Positions 1 through 8,803 of a stretch of DNA of 41,700 bases are shown here, piece after piece. Origin of the DNA: an uncultured Rubritalea sp. (lineage in GTDB: Bacteria; Verrucomicrobiota; Verrucomicrobiia; Verrucomicrobiales; Akkermansiaceae); contig CALAJT010000021.1 in NCBI GenBank assembly GCA_937923145.1, positions 1-41,700 of the forward strand. Direction: 5' to 3'. The notes under the pieces are model-generated. The model did no database searches, was not told the DNA's origin, and worked only from the letters and a program-made list of their open reading frames with translations. The translations under genes were made by a program, and so were the position numbers. Every line of letters begins with the position of its first letter. Positions within the stretch are counted from its first letter, which is position 1.

Positions 1-75
1 CGTGTAGCGATCACTTGTCGCTAACATCGCAAATCTTTCTTTCTGTTCCATAGATGATTCATTTTTCCAGGCCAT
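1..75 (-). CDS. IS481-family transposase, N-terminal fragment (runs off left edge)
   Basis: Reading leftwards from an ATG at 73-75, the minus strand is open for 25 codons to the window edge and begins MAWKNESSMEQKERFAM. Transposases of the IS481 group typically begin M-P/A-W-K-E/N-x-S-x-M-x-x-R-x-x-F, so the match is specific although short. The DDE catalytic core and the other end of the element lie outside the window, so whether the enzyme is intact cannot be judged. Immediately upstream of the start, at 91-134, are two near-identical 20-bp direct repeats of the kind found at the ends of such elements. The assignment rests on the N-terminal motif plus these repeats. Confidence 0.7.
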   Translation of the reverse strand, partial: MAWKNESSMEQKERFAMLATSDRYT

Positions 76-90
76 AATTAGCCTTTTAAA

Positions 91-134
91 TGTAACCTAT
101 GTGATCGGTCAATATGTTACCTATGTGCTCGGTT
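91..134. repeat. Two imperfect 20-bp direct repeats at the IS end
   Basis: Copies at 91-110 and 115-134 share the core ACCTATGTG and differ at only three of twenty positions. They are spaced 24 bp start to start. Their position just upstream of the transposase ATG suggests transposase-binding sites in the IS terminus. This function is inferred from position only. Confidence 0.7.
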
Positions 135-220
135 CATACCCCTTTGCTTTTCTTAATTACTTTTTATTCAAAAGACAGTTGCTGACCCCTTTCGCTTTTA
201 TTTAACAGGTATATATGTGA

Positions 221-631
221 TCACCATCCTGTTTTAAAATCAACAACATACAAAATCTCTTCTATTTTGTCATAGCCTAAAATAAGACGGTGCCCTCTGA
301 TTCTCTTTATAGTATAGTAGATTTGATCATTTAATCCGCCTCCTATTTGTATATGACCATAATTCACCCCACCTTTTTTCCAGGGATGGTAACCAGCTAT
401 CATAGCATTCTGAGCAAAATCGGGGTAGTTAGCCGTAGGCAAATGCATCTTATAGGAAAGAGTGCTCTCTGTTTGCTGCATTTTACCTGATACTAGTTTG
501 AAATGATCAAAATCAATTCCAAATCTATCTATATCAACTCCCACCAATGATACTTTTTTTTCTACGTTATCATTACATGAAGAAAAGTTTAATGGCATAC
601 ATAAAAAAACTAATTTAGTTAGATGTTTCAT
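221..631 (-). CDS. Predicted lipoprotein, candidate immunity protein for the RHS tip
   Basis: I do not recognise the family. The 136-residue product starts MKHLTKLVFLCMPLNFSSC, a short hydrophobic leader ending in a possible lipobox with Cys19; Phe at -3 is less usual than Leu. The mature part has no motif I know. An upstream in-frame ATG at 722-724 would extend the protein by 31 residues but overlaps the RHS gene in another frame, so 631 is preferred. That start leaves four bases after the RHS stop, and a GGGGAG about nine bases before the ATG could act as a ribosome site, although it is also the end of the RHS coding sequence. A small gene directly behind an RHS tip is the classic position of an immunity gene, and a lipoprotein would protect in the periplasm. 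The immunity role is inference from position. Confidence 0.65.
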   Translation of the reverse strand: MKHLTKLVFLCMPLNFSSCNDNVEKKVSLVGVDIDRFGIDFDHFKLVSGKMQQTESTLSYKMHLPTANYPDFAQNAMIAGYHPWKKGGVNYGHIQIGGGLNDQIYYTIKRIRGHRLILGYDKIEEILYVVDFKTGW

Positions 632-635
632 AATG

Positions 636-1334
636 TTATTCTCCCCAGCAACAAATGGTGACTGTTCCACTAACTGAATCAGTGAATTCACCTGTAATAT
701 GGTAAGGCATTCCCATTCCAGCATACCAACCTGGCAAAGTATCTTGAAACCATCCCATTAAAGTCCCTTCTTCGTTGTGGAAAATATAATGATCTCTAAA
801 ACTAAGTTCTCTTGTTGTTTCATAAGTTACTCGGTAATAGCCTAATACTCCTGAACCTCTTCGGAGTTTCACCTTGTATGGTTTTATTGGCAAAGTAACA
901 CTCCCCACCACCCAATCAACAAAATCAACACCTATAGATTTACCTTCTCTGTTCCGTGTATATTCAAAGGTATCTTGGTGACACATAAAACCTTTAAGTC
1001 CTTGAATATCTTTCTCAATGGACTCTTTCAAACCAGGATGGTTATCTGACTCCACTGCAGCTTTTACTGCCGCAATAACAGTAGGGCCAGCTTTCACATC
1101 TCCTCCCATCATTGACTGGTAGTGCTGTAATGCTTCTGAAGCATTATCTACGACTGCTAAAGGGTTAATTTGCTGTAACCCTAGTTTGTCCATATACCAA
1201 GTAGGTCTATTCCCAACAAACGCATACAGATTCGGTCCACCCTCTTCCTCAATCGGGTCTCTGGATGGCCAATCTACGACCCGGTCATCGTAGGTGTTGT
1301 TATGGCTAGTTGATGGTGTGACAGAGTATCCCAT
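636..1334 (-). CDS. Truncated RHS core with variable C-terminal domain (polymorphic toxin tip)
   Basis: Residues about 24-53 carry the RHS-associated core signature ([20 protein letters not shown] followed by NRP and an MDKLGL segment), which precedes the variable effector domain in RHS proteins. The rest, to residue 232, is a C-terminal domain I cannot name. It begins with an ALQHYQ segment and ends with paired cysteines in TVTICCWGE, as expected for a swappable toxin tip. Intact RHS proteins have well over a thousand residues of YD-repeat shell ahead of this point. Here the frame is closed by a stop 11 codons before the ATG at 1334, and the residues before SRDP no longer match RHS. It is therefore a displaced tip or a 5'-truncated pseudogene, and whether it is expressed is unclear. 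The lipoprotein gene follows after four bases. Confidence 0.75.
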   Translation of the reverse strand: MGYSVTPSTSHNNTYDDRVVDWPSRDPIEEEGGPNLYAFVGNRPTWYMDKLGLQQINPLAVVDNASEALQHYQSMMGGDVKAGPTVIAAVKAAVESDNHPGLKESIEKDIQGLKGFMCHQDTFEYTRNREGKSIGVDFVDWVVGSVTLPIKPYKVKLRRGSGVLGYYRVTYETTRELSFRDHYIFHNEEGTLMGWFQDTLPGWYAGMGMPYHITGEFTDSVSGTVTICCWGE

Positions 1335-1835
1335 GACGTTGAAGATAAATGGTATCTGTGGATAATGTCAAATGCATTGTAACTGTGTATAATATTACAT
1401 TTGTTTTTCATAGAAGGGCAAACCTCTTTTTAGCCTAAGAGGATTTGACTATGATGATAGAGCGATTTCTTATGCTGTAAGGTTTTATTCATCTACCTTC
1501 TTCATATATGGTATGTCCTTTAGTGTTTCTCTTTACACCCGTTGTGAGATGGCATGTTAGCAGCAAGCGTGACAGGACTTCGGGGTGTAGAGTGTGGGGC
1601 GGAGCAGGGTTTAGAGGTAACCTTTGAATAACGAAAACCCTCAATCTCATATTCCATATAGAAAAACCTATTCTAAAATTCTAAATTATAGGGCTGCCCC
1701 TCTTGCTTTTCTCCGATATACCTGCCCAACGCTAGCTTTCTCGCAATAGCTATTTCAATAATCTATCAAACAAGCAATGGCTTATAAACGTATAAAAAGC
1801 GTGATTTTCATCCTATTTACCGTTGAATACACTCG
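1335..1835. other. Non-coding stretch between RHS remnant and SUI1 gene
   Basis: No convincing gene lies in these 501 bases. A plus-strand open stretch at 1414-1554 reads KPLFSLRGFDYDDRAISYAV followed by RFYSS, which faintly resembles the YD-rich end of an RHS core but has no valid start and is treated only as a possible relic. The rest contains the AT-rich upstream region of the SUI1 gene. No strong hairpin with a T-run was seen. Confidence 0.5.
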
Positions 1836-2240
1836 ATGAGTAAAAAGAAAAGAAAGGCAGCGAATTCTGCAGAGATTCTCCAGACACCCAATGCTTTTGG
1901 AGCTCTGGACGCACTTGGAAGTTTACCTAAAGGTCCTGATGTAGAACAGCCTGTAGTACCGCTAAAAACCTCTAAGCGAGGTCAGAAAAACACGAGTAGA
2001 GGTCGGGTAGATATCATCCGTCAGACGTCTGGTCGTGGAGGTAAAGGGGTCACCATCGCCAAAAACTTCATCAGTATCGGGCTTTCCGAAAAACAGGAAC
2101 TTGCGAAGAAAATCCAGAAATCCTGCGGTGTCGGAGGCACTGTGAAAGATGGCTGTATCGAAATTCAGGGAGACAAAAGAGACGAAGTGAAGCGCATTCT
2201 AACCGAAGCTGGTTTCAATCCTGTTTTCGCCGGTGGGTAG
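1836..2240 (+). CDS. yciH: SUI1/YciH-family translation initiation factor-like protein
   Basis: This 134-residue protein is a bacterial homologue of eIF1 (SUI1 fold). Residues 1-50 form a charged, poorly ordered leader beginning MSKKKRKAANS. The SUI1 domain spans about 55-134 and contains the conserved GRGGKGVTIAKNF and CGVGGTVKDGCIEIQGDKRD segments, the latter being the family hallmark. In eukaryotes and archaea SUI1 proteins enforce start-codon fidelity on the small subunit. The bacterial YciH role is less settled and is usually described as modulating translation initiation. The ATG at 1836 has no Shine-Dalgarno sequence ahead of it (TTGAATACACTCG). The gene stands alone on this strand and converges on the DUF6429 gene. 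Confidence 0.9.
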   Translation: MSKKKRKAANSAEILQTPNAFGALDALGSLPKGPDVEQPVVPLKTSKRGQKNTSRGRVDIIRQTSGRGGKGVTIAKNFISIGLSEKQELAKKIQKSCGVGGTVKDGCIEIQGDKRDEVKRILTEAGFNPVFAGG

Positions 2241-2272
2241 GCGGTGGATTATTTAAAGTGAAAGCAATGGGA

Positions 2273-2521
2273 TCACTCCGTCATTTGTTTACCTTCTGCT
2301 ACTCCAAAGTGCTTTTCGAAGAGAGTATGAGCGAGTTCTTTTCCTTCATCGGTGAGTAATACAGATTTATTTTTAGATGCTGGGTTGGTGATCATTCCTT
2401 TCTCATGAAGACGATCCATCACTTCCCATGGCATTGCCTTCCAAACTCGATCTCCTTCAACTTGATTGAGCAAAAGAAGAGCTAATACAGCATCGTCAGT
2501 TTTATTCTTATCGTATTTCAT
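2273..2521 (-). CDS. DUF6429 family small protein
   Basis: This 82-residue protein has the DUF6429 pattern: an N-terminal YDxxKxDDAVLALL helix, a W-K-A/G central motif (VWKAMPWEVMDRLHEKGMI, 39-residue region), and a C-terminal S-K-x-K-S-V-x-L-T-x-E-G segment. The layout resembles a small winged-helix fold, with the final strand-turn KSVLLTDEG looking like a wing, but no function is known to me for this family. It is short, soluble and acidic, without a signal peptide. It converges with the SUI1 gene, leaving 32 bases between the stops. The family assignment is confident; the fold remark is inference. Confidence 0.8.
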   Translation of the reverse strand: MKYDKNKTDDAVLALLLLNQVEGDRVWKAMPWEVMDRLHEKGMITNPASKNKSVLLTDEGKELAHTLFEKHFGVAEGKQMTE

Positions 2522-2855
2522 AGAATTATAATGGCACAGAAGTAGGTGCTATTTCAATACCAGAGATAGTTTATGTATATAAGCTATTGAGGATCTCAGC
2601 TGTATTGAGCTGCGCTCCGTCTGAGGTTTGTTTTTTAGTGGTCAGTAGTCCGACATGATGGCTAAGTACGATGAAGCTCTGGGATGGGCGTCAGCCAGCG
2701 AAGAATCAAAACAAATGACTACTCAACCAATGACTTCTGACGGGCAGCAGGTTATACAATGGTTGAATGGCTCTCTTCGTCTGGACAGTAAAAGAATTGG
2801 AGGGGAGCACAGGCTATGAACACTGTGATTCCCCCACTTCCCCATTTTTTGTTAG
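2522..2855. other. Non-coding stretch upstream of DUF6429 and downstream of smc
   Basis: No gene is supported here. A CTCAG / CTGAG inverted repeat at about 2595-2626 is followed on the plus strand by GTTTGTTTTTT, and a CACAG / CTGTG hairpin flanked by G- and C-runs lies at about 2803-2839 next to a T-run. Either could end transcription on the plus strand, where no gene needs it, so neither is annotated as a terminator. Confidence 0.4.
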
Positions 2856-5800
2856 TTACTCGGCATCAAGTCTGAGCGCTGCGTTTTGGGCTGCAGATTT
2901 TTTGACACCTTTGGCTACGTCTTTTTCATTTGTGAGTCTCATGCCTACTGGCTTGGAGACGCCGAATTCTTCCATGGTGACACCATACATCACATCGGCT
3001 CTGCTCATGGTGCGCTTGCTGTGGGTTACGATGATGAACTGTGAGGTATCGATAAATCTATCAAGCACTTTGAGGAAGCGTCCGATGTTTGATTCATCTA
3101 GTGGTGCGTCCAGCTCGTCTAATACGCAGAATGGGCTCGGCTTGATCTGGTAGATTGAGAATAGTAGTGCAACTGCCGTCATGGAACGTTCCCCGCCGGA
3201 GAGAAGAGTGATCGACTGAAGTTTCTTCCCTGGGGGCTTGGCTATTACATCGATCCCACTCTCAAGCGGGTCGTCCTCATCGACAAGGTGTAAGTTGGCT
3301 TCTCCTTTTTCACCGAAGAGCAACTTAAACATATCGCGGAAATTAGTTCTGATTTTCTCGAAGGTCTCGGAGAAGCGCTTACGCGTCTCAACATTGATGC
3401 GCTCAATGACTCCGATGAGTTCTTCTTTAGAATTTGTAAGATCTTCATACTGACCTTTGACGAAGTTGAATCTTTCCTCTAGCTCTTCAAACTCCTGAAT
3501 AGCATCTACATTCACTGGTCCCATAGAGTCTAGCTTGCGCTTAAGTTCGCCGAGTGCGGTCTCTACGAATTTCCAGTCTGGAACTTCATCGCCAGGGACG
3601 ACCATGGATTCGATATCAGCTTCTTCTTCCTCTGATTCTTCGCTTTGACCCTGGTTTCCTCTAGAAAGTGATTTTTTCTGATTCGCGATGCAAGTGAGCA
3701 GTTCGTGAGAGTCGAATCTGAATCTTGTAAGATCGAGTTGGTAGCGTTCATGCATTGTCTCTAACAGACTCTCCATCCTTAGTTCGAACTTGGTAGATGA
3801 GATTTCTTCCTTACCTTTCTGCTCAGTAATTTTTGTGACCTGCTGTCGGATCTCACGGTCTTTTTTTTCAGCAATATTGATTGCCTCTAAAAGACCTGCT
3901 CGACTAGCTGCAGCGGTTTCGAGTTCGATTTCGAGTTGCTCAGCGGCTGCTGTGTTTGTCTCGATTTCTTCTTTGAGATTCGCTGTTTCGCTATTGGCCG
4001 AATCTACTCGCTCTTGGAAGGCTATGATCTCGCTTTCCTTACGGCTAGTCTGGTGGCGCAGCTCTTCTAGACGAGCAGACATTGGCTGCTTCTGCTCTTC
4101 GGCAGATTGTAGGGCGCGGCGCTCTACTGCTAAGTTTGTTTTGAGTTCATTGACGACGGTGACGGAGTCTTGCTCACCGATCATCATCTCCTCTAGCTCA
4201 CGGCTCATGATGAGCTGCTCCTGCTCCATCTCTTCTAGTCTGATGCGCGAGTTGGCTAGCTCGGCTTCCATTTCCTCACGGTTTCCAAGGGCATTATTTT
4301 CGCGCTCGGAGAGTTCTTTGCGTTCCCATTCTAGACTAGCGATTTTGCCTTCTATGGATTCGACTTCACGTGTTGCGAGGCTGAGTTGTCCTTGTAGTGT
4401 GGACTCATCTACCCGGGCTTTTTGTAGACGTTCACGAGCGACTTCTACGGCTTCTCTGCCTTCCGCCATTTGGACTTCGAGCTGCTCTAGCTTACGTTTT
4501 GCAGTTGATTCATTTTTAGCTAGCTCAGCTGTCGAAACTTCGAGCTCCAGGATTTCGTTTTGCCTATCTAATACAGAGCTTGTATCACCTGAGCTTTCGC
4601 CACCTGTGATGACTCCCTCGGCGTTGACTACGACTCCCCTGAGAGTTGCGAATGTGACGTCCTGCATCGTAGATCTGAGTTTCAGTGCTGCGGCTAGATC
4701 TTTTACTACTAGGACATTAGTAAGTAGTCTTTCTATCACCGGAGTTACTGATTTTTCAGAGGTGACTTTATCCACTGCCCAAGCGACTGCACCATTCGGG
4801 ATAGTCTGGAGCTGGACGGCGCTTTGGAGCGGAATGAAATCTTCTGGCACGATCGCAGCCTTGCCCATTTTCTTTAGCGTGAGCGTCTCGATGATGGACT
4901 CTGCTAACATTGCATCACGGACTAGCACAGTCTGTAAGTGTGTGCCTAGGGCTGCTTCCACTGCATGTGTGAATTTGCTTTCTACCTTTATGAAATTTGC
5001 TAATACTCCACGCACTCCTGGATCGTAGAGATCTTTGTCATCGAGTCCTTTGAGAACTGCTTGAGTGCCTTGCTCTAGACCTTCGCCGGACTTCACGAGT
5101 TGCTTCAGGACCTCTAGTCGGGATGAGGTTTTTGAGAGTTGTTTGTGTTCTTCTGAGGCAGCCTGACGTGTTGAATCTAAGTCGCCACGGACTCGTTGAA
5201 AGGCTCGTTCTTGGGATTCTAGTTGCTCTGAGAGACCAGAGAGTTTTGAAACTCTGTCCTCTAGTTCGGCTGAGATTTTTTGCTTTTCAGCGTCTGCTTC
5301 TTCTCGCTCGATGCGAAACTTTTCTTCTTCACTCCCTAGCTGTCTAGCGCGTTCACGGTTACCCTCGAACTGTGCTAGTGCGCTTTCGATCTTTGCTTGA
5401 TTGGCAGCGATTGTTGTTTGTGTGCGGTTTGCTTCTGAACGGGTGGTGCTGAGTTGGTTTTCCTTCTCTTCACGCATTGCTCTGCTAACGGACATGCGCT
5501 CTTCCTGCTCTTGTAGTTCTTGCGCTTGAGCATCTATTTTGGTCGTCATTTCTGACAATGAAATGGTAGCAAATTGTAGATCCATTTCCTGTTGACTTAA
5601 CTTCTGACGAGTCTCTTCGATGTCGATTTCGTTCTGTTCAATACGCCCGATGAGTTCCGATTGGCGTTCGTTATTGAAGGCTATTTTGCTCGTAGCAGCA
5701 CTCGCAGCATTACGCTTTTCATTGAGCATTTGGCGGATCTCTGAGAGCTGACTTTCTAGCTCTTGAGCACTGTTACGTGCTGTGATGACTGCTAGCTCAC

Positions 5801-6593
5801 GCTCTGGTAGGTCTTGCTCTATTTCTAACTCACTTACTTCTAGCGAATGGATAGAACGCTTTAATTCTTCACACTGGGCATTGAGTTCTACGTATTTTCT
5901 GTGTCCTAGATGAGTATCCAGCGTCTTCACGCTTTTGGATAATGTCTGAAACCTACGAGCCTTTGCGACTTGACGTTTCAGACTGTTCATCCGGCGTTCT
6001 TGTTCTGCTAAGACGTCATTGACGCGGAGTAGATTGGCTTCGGTGTAGTCGAGCTTACGGAGTGCTTCTTTTTTCTCTTTCTTAAATTTAGTGATCCCTG
6101 CTGCTTCCTCGAATACTTGTCTCCTGTCTTCTGGCTTAGATGAGAGTAGCATGTCGATCTTCCCCTGCTCCATAATAGAGTAGGCGGTACGACCGATACC
6201 TGTGTCCATGAACATTTCGTGAATGTCACGGAGTCGGCAGAGTGTTCCGTTGATGCGGTATTCGCTTTTTCCATCGCGGAAGACGCGTCGAGTAATGCTG
6301 ACTTCGTTGTATTCTACCTTGAGTGCTTTTTCGCAATCGCCCATGGTGAGCGTTACTTCTGCCATCCCAAGTGGTTTGCGGTTATCGGTTCCGTTGAAAA
6401 TAACGTCAGCCATTTCTCCACCACGAAGCGCCTTGGCGCTGGTCTCACCGAGCACCCATCGGATCGCGTCTACGACATTACTCTTACCACAACCATTCGG
6501 TCCCACGATGCCAGTGACCCCCTGTGCGAATTCGAACTTCGTCTTATTAGCGAAGGATTTAAATCCGTGGATATCGAGAGATTTTAAATACAT
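2856..6593 (-). CDS. smc: Chromosome segregation protein SMC
   Basis: This 1245-residue protein is a full-length bacterial SMC ATPase, the core of condensin with ScpA and ScpB, which organises and resolves sister chromosomes. The N-terminal head holds the Walker A GPNGCGKSN (about 32-40). Long heptad-rich coiled coils run from about 170 to 505 and 690 to 1000. The hinge lies between them (about 515-690) with a GG-rich end (ITGGESSGD). The C-terminal head has the ABC signature LSGGERSMTA and Walker B PFCVLDELDAPLD. An unusual acidic insert (SEESEEEEADIESMVVPGDE) sits between the second coil and the C-head. The start MYLKSLDIHGFKSFANKT is canonical and has no Shine-Dalgarno sequence. A large antisense open frame at 3790-5028 is an artefact of coiled-coil composition. 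scpA and scpB are not nearby. Confidence 0.98.
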   Translation of the reverse strand: MYLKSLDIHGFKSFANKTKFEFAQGVTGIVGPNGCGKSNVVDAIRWVLGETSAKALRGGEMADVIFNGTDNRKPLGMAEVTLTMGDCEKALKVEYNEVSITRRVFRDGKSEYRINGTLCRLRDIHEMFMDTGIGRTAYSIMEQGKIDMLLSSKPEDRRQVFEEAAGITKFKKEKKEALRKLDYTEANLLRVNDVLAEQERRMNSLKRQVAKARRFQTLSKSVKTLDTHLGHRKYVELNAQCEELKRSIHSLEVSELEIEQDLPERELAVITARNSAQELESQLSEIRQMLNEKRNAASAATSKIAFNNERQSELIGRIEQNEIDIEETRQKLSQQEMDLQFATISLSEMTTKIDAQAQELQEQEERMSVSRAMREEKENQLSTTRSEANRTQTTIAANQAKIESALAQFEGNRERARQLGSEEEKFRIEREEADAEKQKISAELEDRVSKLSGLSEQLESQERAFQRVRGDLDSTRQAASEEHKQLSKTSSRLEVLKQLVKSGEGLEQGTQAVLKGLDDKDLYDPGVRGVLANFIKVESKFTHAVEAALGTHLQTVLVRDAMLAESIIETLTLKKMGKAAIVPEDFIPLQSAVQLQTIPNGAVAWAVDKVTSEKSVTPVIERLLTNVLVVKDLAAALKLRSTMQDVTFATLRGVVVNAEGVITGGESSGDTSSVLDRQNEILELEVSTAELAKNESTAKRKLEQLEVQMAEGREAVEVARERLQKARVDESTLQGQLSLATREVESIEGKIASLEWERKELSERENNALGNREEMEAELANSRIRLEEMEQEQLIMSRELEEMMIGEQDSVTVVNELKTNLAVERRALQSAEEQKQPMSARLEELRHQTSRKESEIIAFQERVDSANSETANLKEEIETNTAAAEQLEIELETAAASRAGLLEAINIAEKKDREIRQQVTKITEQKGKEEISSTKFELRMESLLETMHERYQLDLTRFRFDSHELLTCIANQKKSLSRGNQGQSEESEEEEADIESMVVPGDEVPDWKFVETALGELKRKLDSMGPVNVDAIQEFEELEERFNFVKGQYEDLTNSKEELIGVIERINVETRKRFSETFEKIRTNFRDMFKLLFGEKGEANLHLVDEDDPLESGIDVIAKPPGKKLQSITLLSGGERSMTAVALLFSIYQIKPSPFCVLDELDAPLDESNIGRFLKVLDRFIDTSQFIIVTHSKRTMSRADVMYGVTMEEFGVSKPVGMRLTNEKDVAKGVKKSAAQNAALRLDAE

Positions 6594-6954
6594 AGTGGGG
6601 TGTGGTTATAGTATTATGGGGTGCGCATTGGGGATACTTACCACCGTCTAAGGCACGTTTTAAATTAACTCAGCTCTGATAATTGTCCAAGTCTATTTAA
6701 CGATTCAAACTATATGTAGCACATCTCAAAAAAGAACACTATATGATGTGCTTTAAGCGCTTAAGTAAGGTGAACTAAATCCCTAACAGCTCTGATAAAA
6801 ATGAGAATTTTTTCTACTACAAAACTATACCAATTTCGTGAATGATAAAATCCAATGTAGTGGCATTTTTTCGATCACACTGCGAAGCAGACATCGACCA
6901 AGTAACCTTTAAAACCTGAGTGGTAAAAGTAATAGCCCAGTGAAAATTAAATAA
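6594..6954. other. Divergent intergenic region between smc and the ClC gene
   Basis: These 361 bases should carry the promoters of both flanking genes. On the minus strand a TATAAC hexamer lies 11 bases before the smc ATG (6605-6610), a plausible -10 element without a clear -35. No RNA gene, repeat or terminator was recognised. If the ClC protein really starts at its internal ATG at 7003, the non-coding region extends to 7002. Confidence 0.45.
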
Positions 6955-8799
6955 ATGCTCACTGGACGAATTGAAAAGATCTACTATACCGATTCCAGAA
7001 CAATGGCATATCACTACGGCAGCTCGAAACTTTCTGAGCAACTTCGCAAGCGCTTTAATGATAGTCAGAGATTTATGTTTGCCTGTGTACTTTGTGGTTT
7101 GGTTTGCGGATTACTGGCTGTTTTATTCCACTATTCGATTCACTATACGTTTCACCATGTTTGGGAATTTGCTATGGGTCAGCATGAGACTTGGCAATTC
7201 GTAGCTGTGATGCTTGCAGCTCCTACTATTGGAGGTCTTATCTGTGGGTTGGCTATTAAGTATTGGGTGCCTCAGGCATTGGGCAGTGGCATTCCTCAGA
7301 CCAAGGAAGCCTACTATAATAAACGGGGATTTATCAGCATTACTACCGGATTCTGGCGAGTCGTCCTTGGCACTCTATATGTGGGTTTGGGAAATGCGCT
7401 CGGTCGTGAAGGTCCTATGGTTCACGCGGCATCTGCGGTTTCGTCTCGGATCGGGAGGTTTGTTTTTAAAGATCCTGAACGTGTGAGAGCGATGATTCCT
7501 GTGGGTATGGCAGCTGGGATCGGTGCGGCATTCAATGCTCCGCTATCTGCTATCACGTTTGTTTTCGAAGAGCTGCTAGATAATTTTTCTACTAAGGCAA
7601 TTGGTGGCATTGTTCTGGCAGTGGTTATAGCAGCGGCTGTTTCTCGTACAGTTCTGGGAGAAGATCCTGTTATAGATACGCATCTCTCCTTTGATTACCA
7701 GACTTCTATCTGGATGCTGGTAGCTATTCCTTTGGGTGTCATAGCTGGCTTACTAGGACACTTTTTCGTAGGTTCTATCATCACGCTACGACGTGCGATT
7801 CGCTCCCGAAGCTGGCTTAACAAATGGTATACTGCTGGGATAGGTGGACTATTTTGTGGTGTTCTAGGTTGTGCGGCGTGGGGAATTACGAGTTCTCTGG
7901 GACAGTCTGAGAGTGGTGTATTTAGTATCGGTTACGGATCTTTGGAGCAGGCATTTGAAAATAATTTGCTACTCTCTATTTTGGTAATCCTTCTTGCGTT
8001 TAAATTTCTGGCAGTCGTAATTAACTACGCGACTGGTGGTAGTGGCGGTCTGTTTTCTCCGACGTTGTTCCTGGGGGGGATGATGGGTGGTATTATAGGA
8101 ATAGCTCTTGTTTCAATGGATCAATATTTCCATGTGCTACATGTCACCAATGAATCTCAAATTGTCGGTGGTTGCGTATTGTTGGGTATGGGAGCGATGT
8201 TTGGGTCAGTGATTCGTTGCCCTTTTACTTCACTGATAATTATCTTTGAACTCACTGGGAACTACTCTCTGATCCTGCCCCTCATGGCTGGAAACATGCT
8301 GTCATGGGCGATCGCTAGAAAGCTCAGACCGATGTCTATCTATGATACTCTGCTGATGGAAGATGGGGTATCTCTGAAGCAAATGCCATCCTATCGAGGT
8401 GCGCAGGATTACCGAAACTTACCAGTAGCTGCGATCATGACGCATGATCTCATTTCTGTAAAATCATGGCTCACTGCTGATGAGAACTTTAAGCGAATCA
8501 ATTTAGAAACCTCGACTCACCATGCCTACACTGTGGAGAATGAAGCGGGTGAGTTTACAGGGGTTATTACTTACAGAGAACTACAAGAATCACATCAAGA
8601 CTTTCCTCTTAGCAAGTTGATAGCAGAGCAGAAGATAATTACCACTTTCACTGATACATCCATTCGTGAAGCTTCGCGAAGAATGATCTTAAAGGACATC
8701 CAGCAACTCCCCGTCGTCAGTGTGAATGACTCGAAGAAGTTGCTGGGGATAATTACTTTGAATGATATTGCGCGACAACAGAATGCCGCCCAACTTTAA
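6955..8799 (+). CDS. ClC-family chloride channel / H+-Cl- antiporter with CBS domains
   Basis: This 614-residue integral membrane protein moves chloride across the inner membrane. It has all three ClC selectivity motifs: GSGIP (110-114), GREGP (150-154) and GGLFSP near 365. The gating glutamate (E152 in GREGP) and the glutamate pair EE at 205-206, matching the internal proton glutamate of the E. coli antiporter, are both present, so coupled H+/Cl- exchange is more likely than simple channel behaviour. The C-terminus, about 470-614, holds a pair of CBS domains (MTHDLISVKSWLTAD and IREASRRMILKDIQQLPVVS) that usually sense nucleotides. The start could instead be the ATG at 7003 (MAYHYGSSKL), since residues 1-16 do not look ClC-like. 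The gene converges on nhaA with four bases between the stops. Confidence 0.95.
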   Translation: MLTGRIEKIYYTDSRTMAYHYGSSKLSEQLRKRFNDSQRFMFACVLCGLVCGLLAVLFHYSIHYTFHHVWEFAMGQHETWQFVAVMLAAPTIGGLICGLAIKYWVPQALGSGIPQTKEAYYNKRGFISITTGFWRVVLGTLYVGLGNALGREGPMVHAASAVSSRIGRFVFKDPERVRAMIPVGMAAGIGAAFNAPLSAITFVFEELLDNFSTKAIGGIVLAVVIAAAVSRTVLGEDPVIDTHLSFDYQTSIWMLVAIPLGVIAGLLGHFFVGSIITLRRAIRSRSWLNKWYTAGIGGLFCGVLGCAAWGITSSLGQSESGVFSIGYGSLEQAFENNLLLSILVILLAFKFLAVVINYATGGSGGLFSPTLFLGGMMGGIIGIALVSMDQYFHVLHVTNESQIVGGCVLLGMGAMFGSVIRCPFTSLIIIFELTGNYSLILPLMAGNMLSWAIARKLRPMSIYDTLLMEDGVSLKQMPSYRGAQDYRNLPVAAIMTHDLISVKSWLTADENFKRINLETSTHHAYTVENEAGEFTGVITYRELQESHQDFPLSKLIAEQKIITTFTDTSIREASRRMILKDIQQLPVVSVNDSKKLLGIITLNDIARQQNAAQL

Positions 8800-8803
8800 T
8801 GAA

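Larger units (their letters stand above)
1..145 (-). mobile_element. End of an IS481-type insertion sequence
   Basis: This stretch holds the transposase start at 75 and the region upstream of it, including the 24-bp-period repeats at 91-110 and 115-134. The outer boundary is not defined, because no target-site duplication can be tested without the other end. It probably lies between about 134 and 145. The element sits immediately downstream of the RHS remnant and its neighbour, which fits RHS loci being rearrangement sites. Confidence 0.5.

Noticed and set aside
2767..3153. 128-codon plus-strand frame overlapping the smc 3' end
   Set aside because: Mostly antisense to the SMC ATPase head, which is strongly conserved on the other strand.
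3790..5028. A 412-codon open frame antisense to smc, rich in Ser and Arg
   Set aside because: Its composition is what reverse-complemented Glu/Leu-rich coiled coil produces; it has no domain, no plausible promoter and lies wholly within smc.
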